A stretch of DNA of 7,718 nucleotides. Origin: an uncultured Ruminococcus sp. Lineage in GTDB: Bacteria; Bacillota; Clostridia; Lachnospirales; Lachnospiraceae. Under the pieces are notes generated by a model that had not been told where the DNA came from, searched no databases, and was given only the letters and a program-made list of their open reading frames with translations. The stretch lies in NCBI GenBank assembly GCA_900555215.1, contig USKR01000050.1:1-7718 (forward strand), read 5' to 3'. This document shows positions 1-6,514 of the stretch, piece after piece. A program made the position numbers and the translations under genes. Each line of letters opens with the position of its first letter. Within the stretch, counting starts at the first letter, position 1.

Positions 1-1
1 G

Positions 2-3000
2 GCGTATGAGATCAGAGGCGTGATGCTGGATGTGGCGCGTACGCCGTATCGTATCCAGCAGCTCCAGGATTATGCAAAGGTGCTTCTCTGGTATAAGATC
101 AATGAGTATCACCTGCATATCAATGATAATGACAACTGTAATATATCTGCGTCTGTAGAAAATCATTCGGGATTCCACAGACTGGAGAGCGAGACATTTC
201 CGTCGCTTAAGTCAGAGGTAAAACATGCCGGGGTGCCTTCGTACCTCATTAATGCAGATTATTATGAAAATAACGAAGACTATCAGGGAAACCCGACGTA
301 TACGAAAGAACAGTGGAGAGCGCTGAAGGATGTATGTGAAAGCAAGGGAATCAACATGCTCACTGAGATTGACCTTCCGGGACACTCCCTGCTCTATAAC
401 AAGTACGCAGAGGAAAATCCTGACAATATTCCGAAACTGAAAGGTGGCGTGAAATATACGGCTGGCGGTCTTTCCAACAAAGGCGGAGAAGAACTTCTGG
501 ATCTGACTGGAGAGAATGCAGAGAGAGCCCTCTGGTTCGCGGAGACTTTGTGGGATGAATATACAGATCCGGGCAGAGAGGGCGGTCCTGTCATTTCCGG
601 AGATGTCGTTCATATCGGAGCAGATGAATACTGGGATCACAGTACAGCAGGCATCAGGGATAAATTCGCATTATTTGCTGACAGCCTTCGCAAGGTGATC
701 CAGGGCAATCTCGGAGAAGACACCAAGATCCGTATGTGGGGAGCGGGATCTGTTATGTTTTCTACAGCGGAGACAGTCCTCTCTGATGTGGATCTCCCCG
801 CAAACTACCAGCTTGATGTCTGGTATCATGGGTATGAGGATGCAAAAGCAAGAGCAGCTGAGGGTTATGAGATTATCAACTGCCGCGATGCCTTTATGTA
901 TGGAAATCCGGGGCGTACAAACCGCGATGTCCCGAATGCGGAATTTGTTTATAATGAGTGGAATCCGACCATGTTCCAGGACGGCGCGCCGGGAACCGGG
1001 ACGAACCCGCTTCTGGGAGAGCCGAACCTGCTGGGAGCAAAGACGGTAATCTGGGGCGACCAGAGCCAGGAGGGGATGACAGAGAGAGACGTTAACCAGA
1101 GAGTGCTCCGCGCGGTTTCTATCGTAAGCGAAAAGACATGGAACAGTACAGACGAGAATGGCACTTTTGAGAAATTTGAACAGCGCGCAGCCCGCCTTGC
1201 AGAGGGACCGGGGACTCAGATCGCCATGGAGACAGACTCCAAAACTTCACTTGTACTGGACTATGATTTTGATAACCTTTCCTCCGACGGCATGACTGTA
1301 TTTGATACAAGCGGAAACGGTTATAACGGGACGCTGAGTGAGAAGGGAGAGGTAAGCAAAGACGGTTATCTGACCTTTGACGGAAGCACTGTAAAAACGC
1401 CGCTTAAGACGCTGTCTTATCCGTATACAGCCGCATTTACCGTGCGTATAGACGCGGAGGAAGCAGAGCAGAATACGACTGCTTCATCTATTTTCTCCGG
1501 ATACGACGGACAGCTTCAGATTGCGGGGACGAAAGACGGAAGCCTTTCCGCTAATGTGAATTACTTTACGAGAGATTTCAATTACAGCGTGCCGGCAGAC
1601 GGAAGGGAAGTAAAGGTGATGCTTGTGGGAACGTTCCAGGGAACCAAACTGTATATTAACGGACAGCTTCAGACATTCCTGTCGCAGAAAAAGGATCAGG
1701 ACGGGACAGCCGCGGGAAGCGTGACAACCATGTATTCCTCCTTCCCGCTTCCGCTCGAAAAGATCGGAGAAGGGCTTCACGGCGAGATCGCTGATCTTCA
1801 GGTATATAATAAGGCGTTCTCAGCTGAAGAAGCAGCCGCTTATTATACGGACTCCTGGACTTCAGAAACTTCAAAAGTAAACGTGGCTCAGAATACATAT
1901 GCGGGGGGAACATCCCGTGTAGTAGGAGATGCCGCAAACTATGATAATGCAGACGGACGCGTCAAAGCAGCATTTAAAGCGATTGACGGTGATGCGTTTA
2001 CAAATGCGAAGAATGCTGCGAGCCAGATGGATGAAACAACTTCAGATATCTACTCTTATTGGAAAGGAAACCGTTCGGACAGTTCTCTGAGCATTGACCT
2101 GGGTCAGGTGAGAAATGTCAGCGAGGTGCAGATCCAGTGGAGATACGGCGGCAAGGGCAAAGACTTTGACATCCAGATATCAGAGGATGGAGAGACCTGG
2201 ACACCATGGAAAGAAATCCGCGGAAATCAGGATTTCCTCAGTACAATATCTGCTGACGGGCGGCCGGTGCAGGCACGTTATGTCAGGATGCAGGGAATCT
2301 CATCGAACTCTGAATCGGGTTATATGATCCAGGAATTTATGGTCTATGAGATTACGGATAAGACGGCGCTTGCAGATAAGCTTGCAGAAGCACAAAAGAT
2401 CATCGAGGAAAAGGGACTCGGATTTGAGACAGAGGATAGTACAGACAGAGAACTTTTTGAAGCTGCCGTACAGGCAGGAGCGGTGAATGAGAATGCTCTG
2501 ACTGCAGCAGATGACATTGAGCAGGCAGCGGCAAGACTTACGGCGGCGCTGGAAGCGCAGACTGAGCCGGAACCGGAGAAAGAGTATGCTGTCACTGCAG
2601 GAACAGCTGACGGAGCGGAGATCACAGTTCCGGAGAAGAGCAAAGCAGGAGAAACAGTAACGATCAAGGTCAATGTCACAGACTCAGATAAAGAGATCGA
2701 TACAGTAACTGTGACAGGCGCGTCCGGAGCTGCAGAGGTAACGAAGACAGGAGAATCTGAGTATACCTTTATCATGCCGGAAGAGGATGTGAATGTGACC
2801 GTCTCCTTGAAGGATAAAGCGGCAGACAAGACAGCTCTTGCAGATGCGATCAAACTTGCAGAAGAAAAGCAGGAGAGCGATTATACACAGGAGACATGGG
2901 GACTGTTTGCGGAAGCACTGGCAGCGGCAAGGCTGGTCAACGAGAATCCGGCGGCAAAACAGAGTGAAGTGCAGTCGGCTCTGGATCAGCTTACGGCCGC

Positions 3001-3403
3001 AATGAAAGCTCTTGAGGAAGTGACGGAGGAACCGATACCGGAAAAACCGGATAAAACAGCGCTTGACCAGAAGATCAAAGAGGCAGAGGCGTTTAAAGAG
3101 AGTGATTATACTTCTGCAACATGGAAGGCGTTCAGGGATGCTCTGAACACAGCTAAGCTTGTCAGCGCAGATCCGGATGCAGATCAGGCAGAAGTAGATG
3201 CGGCTCTTAAGAATCTAGAAAATGCGGTCAAAGGGTTAAAGCCTGTACAGCAGCAGGCAGAAAAGCCGGATCAGCCTGATACAGCCGATAAAGCGGTTGA
3301 GACAGGAGATACATTCGGAAACGGATGGATCTGCCTCATGCTTCTGTCAGGGGCGGCGCTTGCGGTTATTGCGGTGAACAGAAAGAAAAAGAACTTGCGT
3401 TAA
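2..3403 (+). CDS. Cell-wall-anchored multidomain GH20 beta-N-acetylhexosaminidase (5' partial)
   Basis: The frame is open from base 2, so the true start and any signal peptide lie upstream; residues here count from the Met at 20. Residues 1 to about 400 resemble a GH20 catalytic domain, with an RGVMLDVAR opening, HLHINDN at 31-37, the acid/base pair in HIGADEYW (D202, E203) and a late VIWGDQSQEG segment. After it come a LamG/concanavalin-like domain (about 411-609), a discoidin/CBM32-like domain (620-777), a helical module (780-850), a beta-sandwich repeat ending in YTFIMPEEDVNVTV (855-931), and two FIVAR modules (936-1000 and 1011-1078). The tail is a sorting signal: VETGD at 1093-1097, a hydrophobic stretch and KKK. 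By family knowledge it would release terminal GlcNAc or GalNAc from glycans at the cell surface. Exact substrate is open; lacto-N-biosidase activity also occurs in GH20. The gene ends 54 bases before an insertion sequence. Confidence 0.9.
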   Translation, partial: AYEIRGVMLDVARTPYRIQQLQDYAKVLLWYKINEYHLHINDNDNCNISASVENHSGFHRLESETFPSLKSEVKHAGVPSYLINADYYENNEDYQGNPTYTKEQWRALKDVCESKGINMLTEIDLPGHSLLYNKYAEENPDNIPKLKGGVKYTAGGLSNKGGEELLDLTGENAERALWFAETLWDEYTDPGREGGPVISGDVVHIGADEYWDHSTAGIRDKFALFADSLRKVIQGNLGEDTKIRMWGAGSVMFSTAETVLSDVDLPANYQLDVWYHGYEDAKARAAEGYEIINCRDAFMYGNPGRTNRDVPNAEFVYNEWNPTMFQDGAPGTGTNPLLGEPNLLGAKTVIWGDQSQEGMTERDVNQRVLRAVSIVSEKTWNSTDENGTFEKFEQRAARLAEGPGTQIAMETDSKTSLVLDYDFDNLSSDGMTVFDTSGNGYNGTLSEKGEVSKDGYLTFDGSTVKTPLKTLSYPYTAAFTVRIDAEEAEQNTTASSIFSGYDGQLQIAGTKDGSLSANVNYFTRDFNYSVPADGREVKVMLVGTFQGTKLYINGQLQTFLSQKKDQDGTAAGSVTTMYSSFPLPLEKIGEGLHGEIADLQVYNKAFSAEEAAAYYTDSWTSETSKVNVAQNTYAGGTSRVVGDAANYDNADGRVKAAFKAIDGDAFTNAKNAASQMDETTSDIYSYWKGNRSDSSLSIDLGQVRNVSEVQIQWRYGGKGKDFDIQISEDGETWTPWKEIRGNQDFLSTISADGRPVQARYVRMQGISSNSESGYMIQEFMVYEITDKTALADKLAEAQKIIEEKGLGFETEDSTDRELFEAAVQAGAVNENALTAADDIEQAAARLTAALEAQTEPEPEKEYAVTAGTADGAEITVPEKSKAGETVTIKVNVTDSDKEIDTVTVTGASGAAEVTKTGESEYTFIMPEEDVNVTVSLKDKAADKTALADAIKLAEEKQESDYTQETWGLFAEALAAARLVNENPAAKQSEVQSALDQLTAAMKALEEVTEEPIPEKPDKTALDQKIKEAEAFKESDYTSATWKAFRDALNTAKLVSADPDADQAEVDAALKNLENAVKGLKPVQQQAEKPDQPDTADKAVETGDTFGNGWICLMLLSGAALAVIAVNRKKKNLR
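3296..3403 (+). other. C-terminal cell-wall sorting signal of the GH20 protein
   Basis: The last 35 codons encode VETGD, a 17-residue hydrophobic stretch that starts at WICLMLL, and a basic tail containing KKK. This order matches sortase sorting signals. The motif is not canonical LPXTG: Leu-Pro is replaced by Ala-Val ahead of E-T-G-D. Sorting signals with a T-G-D core occur in clostridial surface proteins, so sortase anchoring is likely, but the sortase involved cannot be named from here. Confidence 0.75.
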
Positions 3404-3457
3404 AGGGCGGCTCTTATCGTGTTTAAAAGATGGGGGTTAAAGCTTTTGTAAAGAAAT

Positions 3458-3469
3458 GGGGCTGTCGCA
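3458..3469 (+). repeat. Left terminal inverted repeat of the IS
   Basis: GGGGCTGTCGCA here is the exact reverse complement of 5340-5351. The preceding AAAT mirrors ATTT at 5352-5355, so the symmetric match runs to 16 bases. A second, inward-facing copy of the core (TGCGACAGC, 3492-3500) forms a hairpin with it. Confidence 0.88.
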
Positions 3470-3508
3470 TCAATGGTTAGAAAATCATAGATGCGACAGC
3501 ATCTTTTT
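3461..3508 (+). terminator. Rho-independent terminator formed by the left IS end
   Basis: An 11-base perfect stem, GCTGTCGCATC at 3461-3471 and GATGCGACAGC at 3490-3500, encloses an 18-base loop. It is followed by ATCTTTTT. In the plus direction this has the form of an intrinsic terminator for the hydrolase gene that ends at 3403. Its left arm is part of the IS terminal inverted repeat, so the terminator came with the element. The loop is longer than usual, which may lower efficiency. Confidence 0.65.
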
Positions 3509-3550
3509 GCCATTTTTAAGCCGAAATATTCACTTCTTTTATTCCCTTTC

Positions 3551-3599
3551 TATAAAAAGGCGAACTTTAATAAACCTTTTCTGAAAAAAGGTTCACTTT
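3551..3599 (-). terminator. Possible terminator of the transposase gene
   Basis: Read on the minus strand, downstream of the transposase stop, AACCTTTT and AAAAGGTT (plus positions 3573-3580 and 3586-3593) can pair. A wider pairing of GTGAAC with GTTCGC is also possible, and it is followed by CTTTTTAT. Stems are A/T-rich and alternative foldings compete, so this is only a candidate. Confidence 0.35.
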
Positions 3600-3625
3600 C
3601 AGGATTTACTTTTGAACTGTCAAAA

Positions 3626-5254
3626 TCAGGCGGTTTGTTTGAGTGGAAATAAATGACGCCCTGTCCTTCCTGCCTGAATCTTATGATGAAGTTTGTTTAT
3701 GTTATACCCGATCGCCAGCAGGATACTCTGGGCGGTTACATTTGCATTCCCTCGATATAAATATCGTCTGAATTCCATATCCTCTTTGATGTTTGCAAAA
3801 CTTCCTTCGGCCTGGATACTTCGGTTCATTCGGAGCTGTGTACCATAATCACTGGTAATCCGCTCCAATGTCTCCTGACGTTTTTCTTTCATTTTTTTCG
3901 AAACGTACAGTACTTTCTGGCGGTCTTCCATTGGCGTTTTGCAGTTGTTCCCCTTGATACAGTCTGTTTTGAAAGGGCATCCGCTGCATCCGTTACTTCG
4001 ATATACGGTAACGGTTCTCCGGTATCCACTGGCCGTCTTTTCTCTCTTTTCGTACTGCACTGTCAACACCTGTCCATTTTTACAGTAATAACAGTCCGCT
4101 TTCTCATCATATTTCATGTTTTCCATCCGCCCGATATCTTGACGGTATTTTCGGGTTTTGGAAATCTCATAGTTCTGGGGCTTGATATAGGCCAGCTGAC
4201 CGTTTTCTTCAAGAAACAGGTAATTCTCTTCACTTTCATATCCTGCATCTGCCACAATCTCCTGATATTTAAACGGAAGATACAACTCCATATCTTTCAG
4301 GAATGGGATCAATGTCCTCGTATCCGTAGGCCGTGGACTGATATCCAGCCATGTAATATATTCTGAATCCACCCCATGCTGAAGATTATAAGCCGGTTTC
4401 AGCTGCCCATTGAGCATGGCATCTTCTTTCATCCGCATGAAAGTCGCATCCGGGTCTGTTTTAGAATAACTGTTGCGCTCTCCACAGACATAAAGCTTTT
4501 TATTGTACTCCTTCAGTTTTGCTATGTATGTTTCCAGGGTTTCCAGCGATTTCTGAAGGCGTGTTTTCCGCCGTCCGGTTCCATGGACAAAGACAATCCC
4601 TTCCTCCTGCCTGATCCTGCACAGCTTTTTTCGCAGCCTTTTTAAGGTGTGAAGGGATACCTTCCCATTATAAGCGATCCTGAAACCGTAAAGATTTTCG
4701 CACTCTTCCACAAGGACAAGGATCTTATCGAAAAGTTTTGCCTGATTTTTCGTAACAGCCTTTTTCCAGACAAAGGTATATTTGTTCGCAACGGATTCTA
4801 TTTTCGTTCCATCAATAAAGATGCTTTTCCCGGAAATTTCTCCAAGAGAATATAAGAGTTTCGACACCTCGGCTAATGTCTTTTTCGAGCATTGCGCGAA
4901 ATGCAGAGAAACAAAACGTGCAAAGGTTGCATGATCAGGTGCTGGTTTCCCTTCCAAAAGGTACATGAAGTTGACGTCCCTGCGGCATGCTGTTTCAATA
5001 TCCCGGCTGGAATAGATCCGATTCATGCTGGCGTAGACCATGATCTTAAACAGCTGCCTCGGTGTCGCCTGATTTTTCTTTATCTTTCTATAAGTCTGAT
5101 AAAGATCGCTGAGTTCCATTCCCTCCACAAATGCACTCAGAAGACGGACCGGATCATCTGCCGGGATCAAAATTTCCACATCCAGCGGAAGTTTGATTTG
5201 ATAGTACAGAGAAGATAATGTATAATCTTTCTGTAAGAGTTTATTTAGTCGCAT
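3626..5254 (-). CDS. IS1182-family DDE transposase
   Basis: This is a full-length 542-residue transposase. The N-terminal part (about 1-125) resembles the helical DUF772-type domain of IS5/IS1182-like transposases, with PDHATFARF at 106-114. The RNase-H-like catalytic triad is visible: D148 in IFIDGTKIES, D336 in VADAGYES and E483 in QAEGSFANIKEDMEFRRY. Between the second Asp and the Glu is a cysteine-rich insert (C388, C391, C423, C426, C432, C438), typical of the family and possibly metal-binding. A basic region lies at about 204-235. By family knowledge it cuts and joins the ends of its own element. The ATG at 5254 has only a weak GGTG about 12 bases ahead, and an upstream hairpin may limit expression. 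No frameshift or internal stop is seen. The family call is firm; the exact element name is not. Confidence 0.93.
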   Translation of the reverse strand: MRLNKLLQKDYTLSSLYYQIKLPLDVEILIPADDPVRLLSAFVEGMELSDLYQTYRKIKKNQATPRQLFKIMVYASMNRIYSSRDIETACRRDVNFMYLLEGKPAPDHATFARFVSLHFAQCSKKTLAEVSKLLYSLGEISGKSIFIDGTKIESVANKYTFVWKKAVTKNQAKLFDKILVLVEECENLYGFRIAYNGKVSLHTLKRLRKKLCRIRQEEGIVFVHGTGRRKTRLQKSLETLETYIAKLKEYNKKLYVCGERNSYSKTDPDATFMRMKEDAMLNGQLKPAYNLQHGVDSEYITWLDISPRPTDTRTLIPFLKDMELYLPFKYQEIVADAGYESEENYLFLEENGQLAYIKPQNYEISKTRKYRQDIGRMENMKYDEKADCYYCKNGQVLTVQYEKREKTASGYRRTVTVYRSNGCSGCPFKTDCIKGNNCKTPMEDRQKVLYVSKKMKEKRQETLERITSDYGTQLRMNRSIQAEGSFANIKEDMEFRRYLYRGNANVTAQSILLAIGYNINKLHHKIQAGRTGRHLFPLKQTA

Positions 5255-5270
5255 AAATAAATTTTACACC

Positions 5271-5301
5271 AAGAGCCAGGCCTTGCACAGACCTGGCTCT
5301 T
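5271..5301 (-). promoter_or_regulatory. Hairpin in the transposase leader
   Basis: AAGAGCCAGG (5271-5280) and CCTGGCTCTT (5292-5301) form a perfect 10-base stem with an 11-base loop. No T-run follows on either strand, so it does not look like a terminator. It ends 16 bases before the transposase start codon and next to the only weak ribosome-site candidate (GGTG). It could restrain translation of read-through RNA or be a transposase-binding subterminal site; both roles are inferred. Confidence 0.5.
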
Positions 5302-5310
5302 ATTCTCTGC

Positions 5311-5351
5311 AAAAAAGTGCTGCCGCACTAATTATTTAGTGCGACAGCCCC
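5311..5351 (-). terminator. Rho-independent terminator formed by the right IS end
   Basis: Read on the minus strand, the terminal repeat folds with an inner copy of itself. Plus positions 5319-5331 pair with 5336-5348, giving 12 of 13 pairs with one C/A mismatch and a four-base loop. The A-run at 5311-5316 becomes a T-run after the stem on the minus strand. This can end transcription coming from the AraC-type gene whose stop is at 5414. It mirrors the hairpin at the left IS end. Confidence 0.7.
5340..5351 (-). repeat. Right terminal inverted repeat of the IS
   Basis: TGCGACAGCCCC is the exact complement of the left end at 3458-3469. ATTT follows outward, mirroring AAAT on the left. The bases just inside form the other half of the terminal hairpin. 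Confidence 0.88.
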
Positions 5352-5413
5352 ATTTTTGGAAAATAAGAGTATTTTTAGAATTTGCATAAATGACATTGCA
5401 ATCCGGATCCGCG

Positions 5414-6268
5414 TTACAAAGGCGCGCTCAGATACTTTTTCGGTGTCATCCCTTTGTACTTTTTGAAAGTTTTGATAAAATAACTCACATCGTTGAATCC
5501 GCAGCTCATCCCGATATCCGCGACGGAACTGTTCGAGGTGGCAAGCTGGAAGCATGCCTGTTCGATCCGATAATAATTCAGATAATCAATGGGAGTACGG
5601 TGCGTCATCTCCCGGAAATACCGGCAGAAGTATTTAGCGTTCATCCCTGCCGCCTTGGCAAGGTCATCCAGGGTGATACAGTCAGGGTAAGAATTTTCTA
5701 TCAGTTCCAGCGCTTTTTTTAAATGCTCGATCCGGCGGCCTTCTTTAGTGGAGGCGTCTTCTGTGATGACATAATATCCATGTTCGAGAATGTAACCGAA
5801 AAATTCGTAGAAGGCGCCGATCACGATCAGCTCGTGCCCTTCCGCCTGGCGTTTCATCTGGCCGAACATGCGGTCAGTGATATGGGCAAGTTCGGTGTCG
5901 CATGCAGAAAAATGATTAAAGATCAGAATGGAATCGCTGCGTATTTTTTTTAACAGACGTTCGCCCGCAAGACTGGAAGTCATCAATGAGTCGAGATTAA
6001 AGACAATGCATTCGTAGAGGCAGTTTTTCGGGATCCCGCCGTGGAGAAGCCCTCCCTTTACAAAGATAATATCGCCTGCCTGCGCGAGGAATTCTTCTTC
6101 GCCGATCGTCATCAGGAATTCTCCCTTTAATATACGGATGATCTCATGTTCGATATGCCAGTGGTAGGACATTTCATAGCGGGGGTGAGTCGGTCCGACA
6201 TGGTAAAATTCCATAGGGAAATCAAAGGTCCCGTGCTTCTTTTCTTCCCGGTAGTTCATGTATTTCAT
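5414..6268 (-). CDS. AraC-family transcriptional regulator with N-terminal cupin
   Basis: A complete 284-residue AraC/XylS-type regulator. The N-terminal 90 residues look like a sugar-sensing cupin, with HWHIEHE at 36-42, a GEFLMTIGEEEF strand pair, AGDIIFV at 64-70 and H76. The C-terminal 100 residues carry two helix-turn-helix motifs: LDDLAKAAGMNAKYFCRYFREM (200-221, written in one-letter code) and VADIGMSCGFNDVSYFIKTF (249-268), followed by the usual KKYKGMTPKKYL end. The ATG at 6268 is chosen because AAGGAAGG lies about 8 bases upstream; a second Met at codon 4 is less well placed. It is divergent from fucI, with 246 bases between them, so control of fucI and of its own gene in response to fucose or a related sugar is the natural inference. 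The ligand cannot be read from sequence. Its 3' side faces the insertion sequence. Confidence 0.92.
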   Translation of the reverse strand: MKYMNYREEKKHGTFDFPMEFYHVGPTHPRYEMSYHWHIEHEIIRILKGEFLMTIGEEEFLAQAGDIIFVKGGLLHGGIPKNCLYECIVFNLDSLMTSSLAGERLLKKIRSDSILIFNHFSACDTELAHITDRMFGQMKRQAEGHELIVIGAFYEFFGYILEHGYYVITEDASTKEGRRIEHLKKALELIENSYPDCITLDDLAKAAGMNAKYFCRYFREMTHRTPIDYLNYYRIEQACFQLATSNSSVADIGMSCGFNDVSYFIKTFKKYKGMTPKKYLSAPL

Positions 6269-6276
6269 ATCTTTTG

Positions 6277-6286
6277 TTCCTTCCTT
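6277..6286 (-). promoter_or_regulatory. Ribosome binding site of the AraC-type gene
   Basis: The minus strand reads AAGGAAGGAA here, 8 bases before the ATG at 6268. It supports that start over the Met at codon 4, whose spacing would be about 17 bases. Confidence 0.7.
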
Positions 6287-6304
6287 TCTTGATGCCGAGC
6301 CATA

Positions 6305-6357
6305 TGCCTGTCAGAAGGCTGCCTGGAAATTATCCTTAATAAATGTGTTTCAGGCAG
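6305..6357. promoter_or_regulatory. TGCCTG repeat cluster, candidate regulator binding site
   Basis: TGCCTG occurs at 6305-6310 and again at 6320-6325, 15 bases apart in direct orientation. A third copy is inverted in TTTCAGGCAG at 6348-6357, which mirrors CTGCCTGGAAA at 6319-6329 with one extra G. AraC-family proteins often bind direct repeats, so this may be an operator. The inverted pair could also fold as a stem-loop in the leader RNA of the AraC-type gene; no T-run follows, so a terminator is unlikely. Confidence 0.4.
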
Positions 6358-6374
6358 AGATAAATCATACGGAT

Positions 6375-6392
6375 ACAAATTCAGCGTTTTGT
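6375..6392. promoter_or_regulatory. Short palindrome ACAAA-N8-TTTGT, possible operator
   Basis: ACAAA at 6375-6379 and TTTGT at 6388-6392 are symmetric around a GCG-containing centre. The site lies about 43 bases upstream of the fucI -35 candidate. Size and form suit a dimeric repressor or activator site, but five-base arms in A/T-rich DNA can arise by chance. Confidence 0.25.
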
Positions 6393-6424
6393 TTGAAAAG
6401 TGAATATCGTTATATTTTTATTCT

Positions 6425-6433
6425 ATTATATCA
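6425..6433 (-). promoter_or_regulatory. Extended -10 promoter candidate of the AraC-type gene
   Basis: The minus strand reads TGATATAAT, a perfect match to the extended -10 form TGnTATAAT. No good -35 hexamer is seen at the usual distance, which extended -10 promoters can tolerate. Transcription would start near 6418, leaving a leader of about 150 bases that contains the TGCCTG repeats. Confidence 0.5.
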
Positions 6434-6434
6434 C

Positions 6435-6463
6435 GAGACAAATCAAAAAAATAGTATTATAAT
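6435..6463 (+). promoter_or_regulatory. Sigma-A-type promoter candidate of fucI
   Basis: GAGACA at 6435-6440 (four of six bases match TTGACA), a 17-base spacer and a perfect TATAAT at 6458-6463. The start point would be near 6470, about 45 bases before the fucI ATG. The imperfect -35 suits a promoter that needs an activator such as the adjacent AraC-type protein. Confidence 0.6.
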
Positions 6464-6499
6464 AATAACCAAGATATAAATCTTAGAAAGCCAAAGAAT

Positions 6500-6506
6500 A
6501 GGAGGA
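6500..6506 (+). promoter_or_regulatory. Strong ribosome binding site of fucI
   Basis: AGGAGGA lies 8 bases before the ATG at 6515, the near-ideal Shine-Dalgarno site and spacing. It fixes that start; an ATG at 6507 directly abuts the site and is too close to be used. Confidence 0.9.
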
Positions 6507-6514
6507 ATGTTACT

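Larger units (their letters stand above)
3458..5351 (-). mobile_element. IS1182-family insertion sequence, apparently complete
   Basis: The element is about 1,894 bases long and is bounded by perfect 12-base inverted repeats, GGGGCTGTCGCA at the left and its complement at the right. The next four bases outward (AAAT and ATTT) also mirror each other, so the true edge could lie up to four bases further out. It contains one intact transposase gene on the minus strand, between an upstream leader hairpin and a weak terminator candidate. Size, single ORF and terminal sequence fit the IS1182 family. No direct repeat longer than two bases (AT) flanks it. It lies between two convergent genes and interrupts neither. 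An intact ORF and matching ends suggest a recent, possibly active copy. Confidence 0.88.

Noticed and set aside
2344..2853. A 169-codon minus-strand open frame rich in Ser, Ala and Val
   Set aside because: Its composition is the complement of the Glu/Ala/Thr-rich stalk of the hydrolase. No ribosome site or family likeness was seen.
3404..3457. A native terminator of the hydrolase gene before the IS
   Set aside because: These 54 bases contain only a small A/T palindrome (AAAGCTTT) and no GC-rich stem with a T-run.
4139..5218. A series of short plus-strand frames across the transposase
   Set aside because: All are antisense to an intact, motif-bearing transposase, and none shows a start signal or a known fold.
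5271..5301. The leader hairpin as a transcription terminator
   Set aside because: Neither strand has a T-run after the stem, so intrinsic termination is not supported.
3450..5359. A 4-base direct target duplication around the IS
   Set aside because: The four bases at each edge are AAAT and ATTT, which are inverted rather than direct copies; only AT is directly repeated.
5390..5953. Plus-strand frames opposite the AraC-type gene
   Set aside because: They overlap the helix-turn-helix and linker coding sequence of a complete regulator and have no independent support.
6378..6391. Possible CcpA cre site around the AGCGTT core upstream of fucI
   Set aside because: Set against the 14-base cre consensus, it mismatches at about five positions, including both outer ends, so it is too weak to call.
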